DNA of 64,000 nt from Arachis hypogaea. Its lineage: Eukaryota > Streptophyta > Magnoliopsida > Fabales > Fabaceae. The stretch lies in the NCBI RefSeq assembly GCF_003086295.3, contig NW_027255479.1, positions 1-64,000 of the forward strand. The letters run 5' to 3'. This document shows, in pieces, positions 1 through 11,216 of this stretch (positions within the stretch are counted from its first letter, which is position 1; the number at the start of each line of letters is the position of its first letter). The notes under the pieces were generated by a model. That model did no database searches and was not told the origin of the DNA. It was given only the letters and a program-made list of their open reading frames with translations. The position numbers and the translations under genes are program-made.

Positions 1-210
1 ATTGGCATGGGTTCACCACCAAGGAAATGATGTATGCCCCATTCCTGGAACCACTAAAGTGAGAACTTTAATCAAAACATTGGTGCTTTGTCTGTGAAAC
101 TTACACCACAAGAAATGGCAGAGCTCGAGTCCTTCGCTGCTGCGGATGCGTCAAAGGTGATAGATATGGTAATGATATCGGTACTGGAAGATTCTGATCC
201 AATTTTCTTG
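1..210 (+). pseudogene. Aldo-keto reductase 3' end, broken (cut by window edge)
   Basis: From base 2 the frame reads [19 protein letters not shown], the late-barrel motif of plant auxin-induced / perakine-reductase-like aldo-keto reductases, NADPH enzymes that reduce aldehydes and ketones in the cytosol. The frame then breaks near base 60 (one base short) and resumes as [20 protein letters not shown]. It breaks again near 153, after which GDRYGND, a family C-terminal motif, is readable. Two frameshifts in about 150 bases mean this end is dead. The upstream part lies outside the window. It lies just upstream of a dead TIR fragment. Family assignment is from remembered motifs; no search was run. 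Confidence 0.75.
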
Positions 211-354
211 AAGGTTTTTATAATATGACTTGTATATAGGCCTGTATTTGGTATTGTTGTTTATTTTGAGTGTTGGTATATAATGTATTCTGTATGAGGA
301 TACCTAGTTTATAAAACATGTTAAGTATGGTCCTATATCATGCAATGTTTCCAC

Positions 355-628
355 TTAGACTGCAATTATAAAAGCTACCTCCATTCTTTTACTTTGTTTA
401 ATATTGATGTATTGTTTCATGGCTTATGGTCTTTTTCATATTGATTTTTGATGCGAATTGATGGATGCACTTGATAAAAGTATGGCAAACTGGTCGTGTT
501 GTTCCTTTGTCAGAGGCATTTCATGATTGCAAGTTCATCTAAGCACCATGAGGAGGAAGCATAGTTTCTGACAAACAGCAAGCAATGGACATCCTGGATC
601 TTTTCAATGGCTTCAAGAAGACTATTTA
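355..628 (-). pseudogene. TIR-domain relic of an NLR gene
   Basis: Read on the minus strand, this stretch gives NYASSSWCLDEL, then pieces like PYFYQVHPS and KNQYEKDHKP, with in-frame stops and frameshifts. It matches, base by base with gaps, the TIR exon at 20794-21240. It covers the middle and end of a TIR domain, the NAD-cleaving/signalling domain of TNL immune receptors. The start of the domain and the whole NB-ARC are missing. It is clearly non-functional and belongs to the duplicated block described separately. Confidence 0.85.
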
Positions 629-2920
629 ATCTTAAATTATTCTATTTTGGTTGGTTATTCTTTACAGAAAATCTACCAATTTTGGTTTTTTAATCATTGG
701 CCATATTATAATGTGTAAAATTCATTATGGTGGGATAGTCACTTTTGTTTTGATGTTAGTGCTGGCAGAAAATAAAAAGTTGTGGCTGACTTTTCTTCAG
801 GCAAAGATGATAGAGACGATACAAATGATAGATAATAAAATCTAAAGGATAGATAATAAAACGATGCTTGATAGTTAATTCTAAGTACATAATGGAGCTT
901 TGAGCTCAAATATTCACAAAGTCGTTAGTCCTATTAATAATTTAGTCATTCTCCATCTCCGTACTTGCTTATCTTAAAGTTGCACATCATGATTCATGTG
1001 GGTACATTGTAACCTTGATAAGAATATAAACACAAAAAAAAAAAAATTATTATAAAGCCAACTTGTTTTTTTTCCAGTGTCAATCTTTTTTTTTCTAATT
1101 AATTAGACAAATATCAATATAAGAAAAAAAATTTATAGTACAACATCGATATATTTAAGCTAGTTTTCTCCATCCCATGTCCAGATTTAAACTTCAGCTG
1201 TATAAAAAAAAAAAAAAGTCTAACAAGCGACAATGCAATACAAAATACACTATAGTTAATAGGATACTCTATAATTCATTAATTTAAAAATAGCAAAAAC
1301 CAACCAAGAACGTGAACTGAATTTTACACATAGGTAACAAATTAAAATAGAAATTGAATTAGCAAGCAATGACTTAATCTATTAGCTAATGTAATTGTCA
1401 GCAAGAGCAAATAGGACAAGGTTTAAGCATAGCACCTAACAGATTTTTGTTTGGAGAGAATGTTACAAAACTGTTTCCCTATAGAATGAAATCCATAGTC
1501 CTGACTTTAAAAGCTGAGTTAACTAATAAGAAAAGTCATGTGCATACAACATACCAAGAATCATAGTTAGTCCAGTTTCAGACAAACCCAGTAGAGCATT
1601 TCCCCTATATCATGACAGAAGAGATGAGTCAAAACAAATTGAAAGAGCATAAGCATTGACTAAACGGTCACGACACATGATACAAGATCTAAAGACTAAG
1701 AACATAAGCATTCTTTCCAACAGCTTATGAGTATTCTGCATTTGAGAAGAAACCAAATATTCACATGCAAAAATTATTCAAAAGGGAGATAGCTAAATGG
1801 CTAGCAATTATGAAAAACATAATGAAACAAAAGTGACATTGAATTTTTAGACTAATTCTGCATAACTAAATTTCTGCATACTAATTCTGCATTATTAAAT
1901 ACCGTGTAATTTCACATATTTTCAATGTATATTTTGTTTTCTAATATATATTATACAAGGGTGATTGATTTTGTTGTAATTCAGCACATTATTCGCAAGT
2001 AGAGTGGATGAAGCTTCAAGAAATTTAAGTTTATTTTGCTTTGATTAAGATTTTCTATCTAAATATGAATAGGAAAACCCAATATATTTTTGAAAATTTC
2101 ATTTGTTTTTTTTATATTATCTATGTATTTACATTCTTTTCTCCCTTGTGTTGCATTATCTTTGAGTGATCTATCATTAAGTTACTGGTTTGTGTTTTTT
2201 TAGTATAAGTACTAACCCCTCTTCTTATAATATAAAAGGGCTTACATAATTAATTGCATTTTGTTCTTTGCTGTGGTTGGTAGAATCAATTTAATAATTG
2301 GTATATCGTCTAAACAGAATATCAGGTAAATTCAAAAATTGTGTATAGGCTTTTATAATTTTTAGGATTGTGTGCATTGTAAACTATGTTGTGGACACTA
2401 ATAACAGTTTTGTATCTTTTTTTTTCCTCTGTTTTTCTAGATGTCTCTATCTAAGTATCACAAGAAAAAAGACTACTTAACTTGCTTATTCCTATTTTTC
2501 CTTCATGTGGTTGTTTAATAGCTTAAAATTAGGTAATGAATATTATAAAGTTACAGAACAATCATATTGTTTCAGCATTGTTACTATCCCTTGTATCTAA
2601 GGGTTTTTATAGAACTATTTTTAATTCTGTATCATAAGAACTACTCCTAAATTGTTATAAAAAGGATCTAAGTTAATTTTATACTAGCTATTTGGTGTAA
2701 TAGGCATTACTTTTTGGGATATATAGTAGAATGAGCATCAAGTTATGTAAAATTTAAAATGTTTCATTTGCCAATTATATACATTTTTCTTTTTAATCTT
2801 ATTCATTGTTAAACACGATTAATTTTAGGCATTTACAAGCAAATCATGGCAAATCAAGAAAAAAAAAACTTTTAGACTCAATATCACTGACTAGATTTAG
2901 ACTTGCGTAGTGTGTGAAAA
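355..2920. repeat. Duplicated NLR-flank block (copy 1)
   Basis: This block is collinear with 20820-22185 and then 23760-24330. Matching landmarks: the TIR relic; the stretch near 860-1010 with AACGATGCTTGATAG and AGTCATTCTCCATC; the stretch 1990-2320 with CTTCAAGAAATTTAAGTTT and ACTAACCCCTCTT; and 2335-2900 with AAACTATGTTGTGGACACTA. Copy 2 carries an extra 1.6 kb (F-box 3' piece plus LRR piece) between the second-last and last parts. Besides the TIR relic I see no gene here. The rest is AT-rich, with A/T runs at 1030-1130. Confidence 0.75.
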
Positions 2921-3464
2921 ATAATATTATAATTTTTTTGTTTATAATTTTTAATATAATTAAAAATAATAAATATGTTTTTATTTTATAATTAACTCTT
3001 ATAACAAAGAATTATATCATATTAAATTCTATGACAATAATTATAATAAAACTAATTTAGCAATCTATATTTTATAAAAATTGAAGTATTTGTTTTAGTA
3101 AATGTTTGAATTTGTAAGTGTATTTTTTTTCACAATCACATGATAAAAGTAACAACATTTTTCATACTAATTTTTTAGTATTATTGTATTGGATTTGGAT
3201 TTTTTTAATTTTGAATTTTATTTTAAAAAGTAAATGTAACCTCTCACCATTTATTTCATAGATAGGATTAAAAAAATATATAAAAAAACTATTCAAAATT
3301 GAAAGATTACACTTACCTATAAAATAAAAATTTAAAATTTAAAGGATCCAAATTTAAAAAAATAATTTTCTTTTTTATTTGAACAAGTCTAAAAATACTT
3401 TCAATATTTTTTTAAAAAAAATCTAAATATATAGAATAAAATCTGTCTCTCTTAGGAATTGCCA
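2920..3464. other. AT-rich intergenic DNA
   Basis: Low-complexity A/T-rich sequence with no convincing ORF. Its right part (about 3340-3440) resembles 25715-25800, so it belongs to the same duplicated promoter block as the orphan leader that follows. Confidence 0.5.
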
Positions 3465-3590
3465 ATCCCAAACGGATCCTTCCCTTCTTTTAGTCTTTTT
3501 GTTTTCAAAGCAATTTCAAATTCCAAGCTTAAGTAAAAGAAAGTAGAAGCAAAAGAAATTATTAACTTTTTTTACCAAAAATATCTTTAG
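3465..3590 (+). other. Orphan F-box 5' leader without its gene
   Basis: The segment with CCTTCCCTTCTTTTAGTC, then TTTTCAAAGCAATTTCAAAT, matches the leader just upstream of Fbx-4 (16270-16330) and that of Fbx-2 and Fbx-6. No F-box coding sequence follows. Instead it runs into the 3' flank of Fbx-1, which points the other way. A second orphan leader lies at 25845-25970. I infer a promoter/leader stranded by rearrangement. Confidence 0.55.
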
Positions 3591-3772
3591 AAAGCAAGAT
3601 AGCGACTAATAATCCCCGGAGTATTTGATAAATCAAGTTTCAACATGGATAGTCAAAAGTCACATCTAAATGCAACAAGAAGCATAATGCATCTTGCTCA
3701 GTACTTTACATTAATTACAAAATAGTAATAAAAACTAGCAGGAATAATGTGTTGCAAAGCATAGTAGAAGAG

Positions 3773-4948
3773 TTAAATAAAATTATTGGTCTTGTTCTCA
3801 TTCTTATGCTTATTATTATCATTAGGGAATAGCAAGAGACTCTCTGTATATACAGTATAACTTGGAAAGAAGTATCTTTCTTGTCCAAGATGAGGAGGAC
3901 ATGTAAAATATTGGAGCAGCTCTTCTCTAATATTATATTTGGCAAACTTTAATGGTTCACATACCGGAGTAGTAGGATCTAGTGCGATAATGGCACTACC
4001 ATTGGATAAGCATAGAGGCTCAAACTCTAAACAAGGAATCTCATACAAAGTCCAAGATGAGTGCACTTTGTATTCTTTCATCACCCATATGTGTGTTTTA
4101 CGTTCAACATAGTCCTGATAATTCAAGGCTAGGTACCCTCCTAGTGTGACAATTGTGGCAGTGGTACGACCATGCATTCTGAGTTGCTCGGGCAAAGATA
4201 TATTTGAGAAACTTCTTTCCTTCAAATCAAATGTAAGAATACTTTCACTGTATTGTTCTTTATGGGAGTAACACAACCAATGAATAGAGTCATTCAAGAA
4301 CAACCCAGGAGGTCGCCGCTTCATAAAATCCAATGGTTTGGGGAGTGCAGCATCAAGACTAATCCATGAATTGGTTCTCAAGCACAAACAATCTAAGTGT
4401 TGGCAGCCACCATCCTCCGAAGCGACAACAAATAAATAGTCATCGCGTGACGCATCATAACCAAATCCATACAGATGCGCATCACGGGGAAACTTTAAGC
4501 ACCTGAGCTTACTACGATGAAACATGCAAGAGTAAGATATTCTTTTTCTGAATCCGGTGACTGGGTTCCATACTACAAAAAAATATGGCTCTCGGCTTAA
4601 GAGAACAAACCCTCTGCAGGATCCCATTACACAGAACCCAGAAGGTGGCTGCTTCTTGAAAGGGAAAGATACCTCTTTCATCAGTTGGTAATTGTCGCCA
4701 TTAAATACTTCTTCTAGGTGAATAAGGTAAGCTTCTACGGAGTCATTTAGCCGAACCAGGCATCCATGGGTGGGTGCCAGAGAGAGGTGAAGATGCAATT
4801 CCGCAAAGTTTGGATCAGAAATTAAAGAGCACCAGAGCTTGGAAACGCACCTGAAGCAAGCGAGATGTCTGATCGGCACCCGCAGTAGGATTATGTGAAT
4901 CAGGTCAAGAGGGAGGATGTCGTGAATGCTCTTGCTCTTGTGATTCAT
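3773..4948 (-). CDS. Fbx-1: F-box protein with FBA domain
   Basis: Predicted 391-residue SCF ubiquitin-ligase substrate receptor. The F-box is at about residues 8-50 (SIHDILPLDLIHIILLRVP, then CVSKLWCSLISDP) and would bind SKP1. The FBA domain follows, with GSCRGFVLLS, VVWNPVTGFRKRISYS, LYGFGYDASRDDY, LRTNSWISLD and IWVMKEYKVHSSWTLYEIP. The frame is open upstream to 5065, but only with non-ATG codons. The first ATG is at 4948 (MNHKSKS), matching the start region of Fbx-4. Unlike most copies it lacks the GGTATGT donor at the end of exon 1. It reads on to TAA and ends NKTNNFI, so it has lost the conserved tail exon. Intron-like sequence continues to about 3590 and then stops. Confidence 0.85.
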   Translation of the reverse strand: MNHKSKSIHDILPLDLIHIILLRVPIRHLACFRCVSKLWCSLISDPNFAELHLHLSLAPTHGCLVRLNDSVEAYLIHLEEVFNGDNYQLMKEVSFPFKKQPPSGFCVMGSCRGFVLLSREPYFFVVWNPVTGFRKRISYSCMFHRSKLRCLKFPRDAHLYGFGYDASRDDYLFVVASEDGGCQHLDCLCLRTNSWISLDAALPKPLDFMKRRPPGLFLNDSIHWLCYSHKEQYSESILTFDLKERSFSNISLPEQLRMHGRTTATIVTLGGYLALNYQDYVERKTHIWVMKEYKVHSSWTLYEIPCLEFEPLCLSNGSAIIALDPTTPVCEPLKFAKYNIREELLQYFTCPPHLGQERYFFPSYTVYTESLLLFPNDNNKHKNENKTNNFI

Positions 4949-5099
4949 CTTTTTCTCTATGGTAGATTCCTCTTTTGTTTTGTTCACTGTGTGCTTCAGC
5001 CTCTTCCTCTTATCTATGCTTGGATTGCTGAATTCATATATCAATTCACTCAACCCGAACTTCAAATTGCTTTGAAAATATAAAACTAGTGAAGGAAAG

Positions 5100-7126
5100 G
5101 GAAGGGAAGGGTTTTTGGATTGGCTATTCGAAACATATCTTATCTTATTTATTTTATTTTTTTTTAAATTAAATAGTAAAAGTTATTTCATCGATGAACT
5201 TTTCAAGAAACCTTTTTAAATATTAAAAATATTTAGTTTTATTTAGATTGAGAAAAAAGAACTTTTTAAATTAAATTATATAAAACTACATGTGTAAAAA
5301 GAAAACTTGTATCATTTCAATTCTTTTAGAGCTTTAATTTTAAGTTATATTCATAATTTTATAGAGATATGATATTTTTATTGCAATTATACCTAGCTAA
5401 AAAAATCTTATGACAATCGGGAACGAAACAAAGAAAGAGAAGTTTTAGAATTAGAATAACTCATCGTTGATCACAAATAAGTCAAAAAGCTGGTGCATTT
5501 AAAGTAAAGTAGGAAGTGTAATACTTTTTAAAAGTTAACTTACTATTAAAAGTGATCAGATAAATTAAATTTATTTATTATTATTATTTTTTTTGTTATA
5601 GACTGAATAAATAAATTGGCACTAATAAAAAACTAATTCGCTAATTTATATAATTATCTGTTACTTTTGATTCTTAAAAAAATTCAAATTTTAACCCATG
5701 TCACTTTAGAGGGTTATACTTTATATTAACTTTTTCAGTATCAAAAGTTTCGGTAATGATTCTTTAGAAGCTAATAAGTCAAAGAATGACTTTTAGTAAA
5801 TTTTTAGAAATCGTTTATTGTTCCATTTTAAATTCATAAATTAATAAAAATATAGATTTTATGGAATTTAAACTAAAAAACAAAAATTGAATTTCTATTC
5901 TTATTCGTTTTAATTTTTTGATATTTTATTTGAATTTAAATGGAAGTATTTTTTTATTAACATTTATGTTTTAAAATTAATATAGAATAAATAATAAACA
6001 ACAATAGTAAATGTCAATAATCTCTATCAGTACTAAATCAAATTAAGATGATTCGATTTACTATATATAGGTTGTTCAATAGTAAATCGAATTTACATAT
6101 AAATGTTGTATTAGCAGTAAATCGAATCTAATTGATTCGATTTACTACTTATAGGCTATATTTCAAATATCAATCATTGGTAATTCGAATAAAATAACTT
6201 CGATTTATCAATAACTCTACTAATTCGACTCAAATTGATTCGATTTAATACCAGCGGCTCTCTGATTTATTTAGGTGTTACCCATAAAATTAACTACTAA
6301 ATTAATTATTATATATTTATATATAAATACATAAATTATTTAATTTATTTTAATATTTATTTTACATTCTAACGTATATTTTTACGGTTAATTAATTTGA
6401 TAAGTGATGTTTTTCAGTTTTTCTACATATAACATAATTATAATTATAATTTATATATGCTTAATCCTAATTTTTCTTCCAAAATTTAACTTTTACTCTA
6501 AATTCTAATTTTCCTCCTCATTTATATTTTTATATTCTCTCAAAGCTGTTTACGCTTGTCATTATTTTGATTTAGGGAAAAAAATTCCACTAATAACACA
6601 CCTTTCTAGGAATCTTTTTATTACTCTAATTCTAAAACTTCTTTTTCTTTGTTTACTTTGCAATAACAAGATTTTTTTTAGTCATGTATAATTGTAAAAA
6701 GAATATCGTAATTTTGTAAAATTACGAATATAGTTTAAAAGTTTTTAAAAAAATTGAAATGATAGAAACTGTATTTTCAACTTGTCGTTTTTTATAATTT
6801 AATGTATAAAGTAATTTCTTTTCCCTAACTAAATAAAATTAAATATTTAAAAATTTTTGTTTATAAGTTTATTCATGAAATAACTTTTTTTTTTCACTTG
6901 TTTGTTTTAAAAAAGATAAAACAAATAACTATTTTCTTTTTTTCCTCGAATAGTCAATTCAAAAATCAAAAGTCCAAAACTGACCCTTCCCTTCCAAAGT
7001 CTCTTGTTTTCGAGGTAAAAATTTCAAGTCCGGGGTTTCGTGAATTGCTATATAAATTGCCAAAAGCATGGATAATAAGATTATAAGAAGTGGCACACAC
7101 TGCACAAACGAAAAGAGCAATAGGGC
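5100..7126. other. Intergenic: divergent promoters of Fbx-1 and Fbx-2
   Basis: AT-rich. The half from about 6300 is the upstream block of Fbx-2; it recurs before Fbx-6 (26000-26855) and Fbx-8 (30900-31687). Shared landmarks are AGTCATGTATA, AAAATGATA..AAACTGT and TGACCCTTCCCTTCCAAAGT just before the transcribed leader. The other half contains the hairpin cluster at 6034-6250. No other gene seen. Confidence 0.6.
6034..6250. repeat. Cluster of short inverted repeats, core TCGATTTACT
   Basis: The motif ATTCGATTTACT and its complement AGTAAATCGAAT occur several times within 200 bases. At 6116-6146 they form a perfect 12-base stem with a 7-base loop. Imperfect pairs follow at 6180-6250. Function and element family unknown. 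Confidence 0.6.
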
Positions 7127-8558
7127 ATGGAGAAGAAGAGCATTCATGACATCCTCCCTGTTGAGTTCATTCACAGAATTTTCCTGAGGGTACCGGCTAA
7201 ACATCTCACCCGCCTCAGGTGCGTTTCGAAACTATGGTACTCTCTCATTTCCGATCCACACTTTGCTGAAATGCATTTTCACCACTCTCCGGCTTCCACC
7301 AACGCATACTTCTTCATAGAAAAAGGCATTGTGACTTACTTGGTTGACTTAGAGGCACTATTTAGTGACAACAATGATGCATTACAAGTAAGAAAGGTGT
7401 CTCCCCCTTTGAAGATGAAATCACCACCTCATTTTGAGGTCCTGGGATCCTGCAGAGGCTTTGTTCTCTTACATCAACACCCAAGATTTCTTGTGGTATG
7501 GAACCCACTGACCGGATCCAGCAAATTGATAACTTACTCTCATATTGATTCTTGTATGCACAAGAACAAGAACTGGCTTCCCTACAAGTTGTGTGTGCAT
7601 GGATTTGGTTATGATGCAGGATGACTACTTGATTGTTGTAGCTTGCCATGATAAGCACGACGAAATTCACTTTAATTGCTTGTCCTTGAGAACCAATTCA
7701 TTTATTTATCATGATGCTGGATCCCTCAAACACTTGCGTTTTGATTCCCGGCTTTCTTGTCGGTTGTTTTTGAATGGCGCTATTCATTGGGTGTCTTTCA
7801 ATCTTAAAGATTACAGGTATGCTATTATTATCTTTGATCTCAAGGAAAGGACTTTCTCAATGTTGTCTGTCCCGGAACAACTGGTATCGATTTCATACTC
7901 CGATCCAGGTCTCGCCTTACTAGGAGGTTGCCTAGCCTTTTATTATCGGAATGATGATTACTGTAACACTGACATATGGGTAATGAAAGAATATAAAGTG
8001 CACTCATCTTGGACTCTCTATCAGATTCCTTGCCAAGACTCTCAGCCATTGTGCTTATCCAGTAATGGTGATATTATTGGAAAAGATTATGATATTGATA
8101 ATATAGGGTTTTTCATATACAATGTCAGAGGAGACCTGCTCAAGCATTTTAAAAATCTTAGTTTTGAAGCCGCCACTGTCTATACAGAGAGTCTCTTACC
8201 GCTCCTAGTGACATTAAGGATAAGGATAATCGGTATGTAACTATTCTCCTATGCTTTGCACCAATTTATTCCCGTTAGTTTTAATTGCATTGTGATTAAT
8301 GAGAAAATAATGTGTGATATGCATTATGCATCAAGTTGCAATGAAACATGACTTTTGTATATGGATGATGAAATTTGAATTTGTCAATTCTGGTGGAATC
8401 ATTAACAATAACTGTCTTGCTTCCTATAGACCGGTCTTGTGGTGATGAGGTTTCCAAGTTTAGATCGTTTTCATGTCTAAAGCTTTGACTCTTACCAGTT
8501 GAGCTTTTTTGCAGGCCTTCAGGAATGGTTTGAACAGCTTGATGTTGCTAAAGGCTAG
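7127..8558 (+). pseudogene. Fbx-2: F-box/FBA gene broken by a small deletion
   Basis: ATG at 7127 begins MEKKSIHDILPVEFIHR, a good F-box, and the frame is open through VHGFGYDA. There it has lost 5 bases relative to sister genes (TCACA missing near 7617), which shifts the frame to a stop at 7622-7624. The rest of the FBA domain continues in another frame (about 7620-8232), including WVMKEYKVHSSWTLYQIP. Near the end a one-base loss (CTCCTAG for CTCCCTAG) shifts it again, yet that frame stays open to the donor at 8233. It joins in frame to exon 2 (8515-8558), giving GLQEWFEQLDVAKG and stop. The product would be truncated to 165 residues, F-box plus part of FBA. Confidence 0.85.
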
Positions 8559-11216
8559 CATCAAGAAGGATTCAAATGAAGAAAGAATACAATTGAACAG
8601 CTTGACATGTGGAGAAGAACATGAAAAGTGCAGATGAACTTTAAAATCCAATATATCTTTTGAATCAAATCTAATAGTAATATTTCTTAGTTGGTTATGC
8701 AGAACTTTAGTTGTTTTATTTTGTTGATTACATAACTTTTTCTTTTAATCTTACCCTTTAGCATGGTTGTTTTTAGAAGTTATGGTAAACCTAGAAAAAA
8801 AGAATTTACAGTAGATGAGATATGTTGAGTATTTAAATTTTCTGCACCCTTTATATCAAACCAGTAATCAACCGTATTGGTGGCAGAGGGGCTTACTTGA
8901 ACATGTTTTAAAAGGATATTTACTCCTATAAATTGTTTCGCTTGCACTCTGTCTCTCTCTCTCTTTTTGCTATAAGAATGAAATGTTTTTTCCCCATTTA
9001 TTCATTTTGTTGTCTTATGTTAATTTAACATCAAATTTTATTATGTCATAATCTTATGAACCCAATCCAAAAATTTTTAATTGTAGGTCCTTTTTTAGAT
9101 AATACGTTTCTCCTGCAAACTTAAGATGCAAAGTGTGGAGTCTTTAAAAATTTCTTTTTGCCTCTGTTTAATCGTGTAATGTGTGCTTATTTTATTAATC
9201 TTGTATCTAGTTTGTTTTAAACTACTGGAAAAAAAAAAAGTTTTATTGTGCTGAACTGCCAATTGCTATAGATAAATATACATTTTATAAATAATTTTTA
9301 GGTGATGCTTATTCTTATAAGATTAGATATATCCCAACGAAATTAGAGTTATAAGCGTTAACTTAATGTACTGTTAGTAACTAATAGTAACTTAAGCGTT
9401 AATTTTATAGATTCTTTATATTAAAAAAAGTATATAATATTATATCTATTTTAAAGAAAATAGGACCCTTTAAATATACTATATAATGTATAATGTTTAA
9501 TTTAAGAATTATAAGTTAAAAAATATCTAAAATTTTATAATAGTATTTAAAATTTTTAATAATAATAATACAAAGAATTTAAATCTATTAAAATAAATTC
9601 TAAATCTCAATTCAATAATTGCATTTTATTTTGGTGACTTCAAATCTTCAATAGTTACCTTTTATGCATCTTGTTTGAATTTGAATTTTAAAATTTAATT
9701 TGTATCTTTTTTTTCTTTTAATATATATTTTTTGGCAAAATAATGGAAAAATAAAAACTTATCAGACAAATTAAAAAATATTCTATTAAAAAATTATTAT
9801 AAAAATTATAATTGAAAAAAAAATAATAATAAAAGTTTATATTAAAAAATACTAGAAAAAAAATTATAAAATTCATCTTAATAATAATAATGATGATAAA
9901 TAACGTTGCTAGTTTAGCCTTTTAGCCTCTACCTCCTATTATAGTGTTTACTCTTTTTTTTTCCTTCATTGCTTTCTTTTTTTCCTAATTGTTAAAGCAT
10001 AAAAAAATTAAAAATTAATTCAAAAAATAAAAACAGACATATCGATAATAACTATATAAATAAAAATATATTTAAAAAGACTAAAATAAACAGAATTAAA
10101 GTAAAATAAAATTACATATAAAGAGGAGAAAAAAAAAGAGTTAAAATAACAAAACTGATAAAGGATGATTTTACAAGTTTATTTTTTATCTTTATTATAT
10201 TTAAAGACAGAAAAATAATTAATTTTAACTAATTAAATTAAATTGTATTTATTATATTTAATTTTAATAAATTATCTTGTTTTAATTTAGTCATTAAATT
10301 TATAAGATTTGATTTTGACTCATTACATAAAATTGATGATTTTTTTCCTAAATTCGATTTATTATAACATAATAGATAGATATTCATATCATAAAAATTA
10401 AATTAATTAATTGATATACATAATTTTAAATTCTATAATATTTAAATATTTAATTAAATTAATTAGTTAATATAATTATTTTATTAAAATTGATTGGATT
10501 TAACAAATTAAAAGAGATAAATAAAAAACATTCTCAAAAATATGTCACGCCAAAAATCATAGTGCGGCGAACTTGTTTTGCATAAAAAAACTCGTATGTA
10601 GAGAATTAAAAGTTGAAAAATGGAGTTTTCGAAAATAATAATTTACTGAGGGTAACATAACCAATTGTTTGAATTAACTAAACCAGGTTGCTTTGATAAT
10701 CGATTGAATAAGAAAAACCAATATGCCTTGCAAAATTCAATCGATTGTGTATCAATTCCAATCAATTGAATTTTGGAAAGTCTGAATTTCAATCGATTAG
10801 TTTGTGCATCCAATCGATTGTATTTCTAACAAACATGATTTTTCCAACCCAATACGTATGTAATTGGATCAATAATAACATTATGATCGATTAAGATTGT
10901 AAAATATTTATTACGATTAATGGAAGATCTAATTTATTATTGTTTTAGTTTTTGATTCTCAATAAATATAATAGATGAATGATAAAAAAATAATTTATAA
11001 AATAAAAAATAGATTTTATAATTAAATAATATATAAAAAATTAATTTGTAATTAAAATTAAATAAGAATTATTTAACAATTATTAAAAAAACTTAAAACA
11101 TATTTTGTTATAGACCATTTAATGACGTTCTGGAAGCATGGAATCCAATGCCATAATTCCTTGTGTTTTAAGTTTTGTTTTAACCCTAAAAGAACAAAGC
11201 CAAAGAGGGATCTAGC
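8559..11216. other. Intergenic: F-box 3' flank, then AT-rich DNA
   Basis: 8559-9260 is the standard 3' flank of this F-box family; it recurs at 12570-13140 and 36600-37250, with landmarks AACCAGTAATCAACGG and GGCTTACTTGAACATG. 9260-11100 is A/T-rich with no gene seen. 10650-10850 holds repeated CAATCGATTG-type motifs. Confidence 0.55.
10655..10850. repeat. Cluster of CAATCGATTG-type palindromes
   Basis: The palindrome CAATCGATTG and close variants (CAATCAATTG, ATAATCGATTGAA, CAATCGATTAG) appear at least five times in about 180 bases. The layout resembles the other two palindrome clusters of the window (6034-6250 and 30372-30655), but with a different core. Nature unknown. Confidence 0.5.

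Noticed and set aside
651..845. 64-codon ORF at the left end
   Set aside because: It lies in the decayed TIR-flank block, starts with a non-ATG codon, and has no similarity to a protein I know.
4949..5065. N-terminal extension of Fbx-1, and similar ones of Fbx-4 (16341-16433) and Fbx-9 (34851-35096)
   Set aside because: These open stretches begin with TTG or GTG, not ATG, and correspond to the conserved 5' leader. The first ATG lies at the MEKK/MNHK/MKQQ position.
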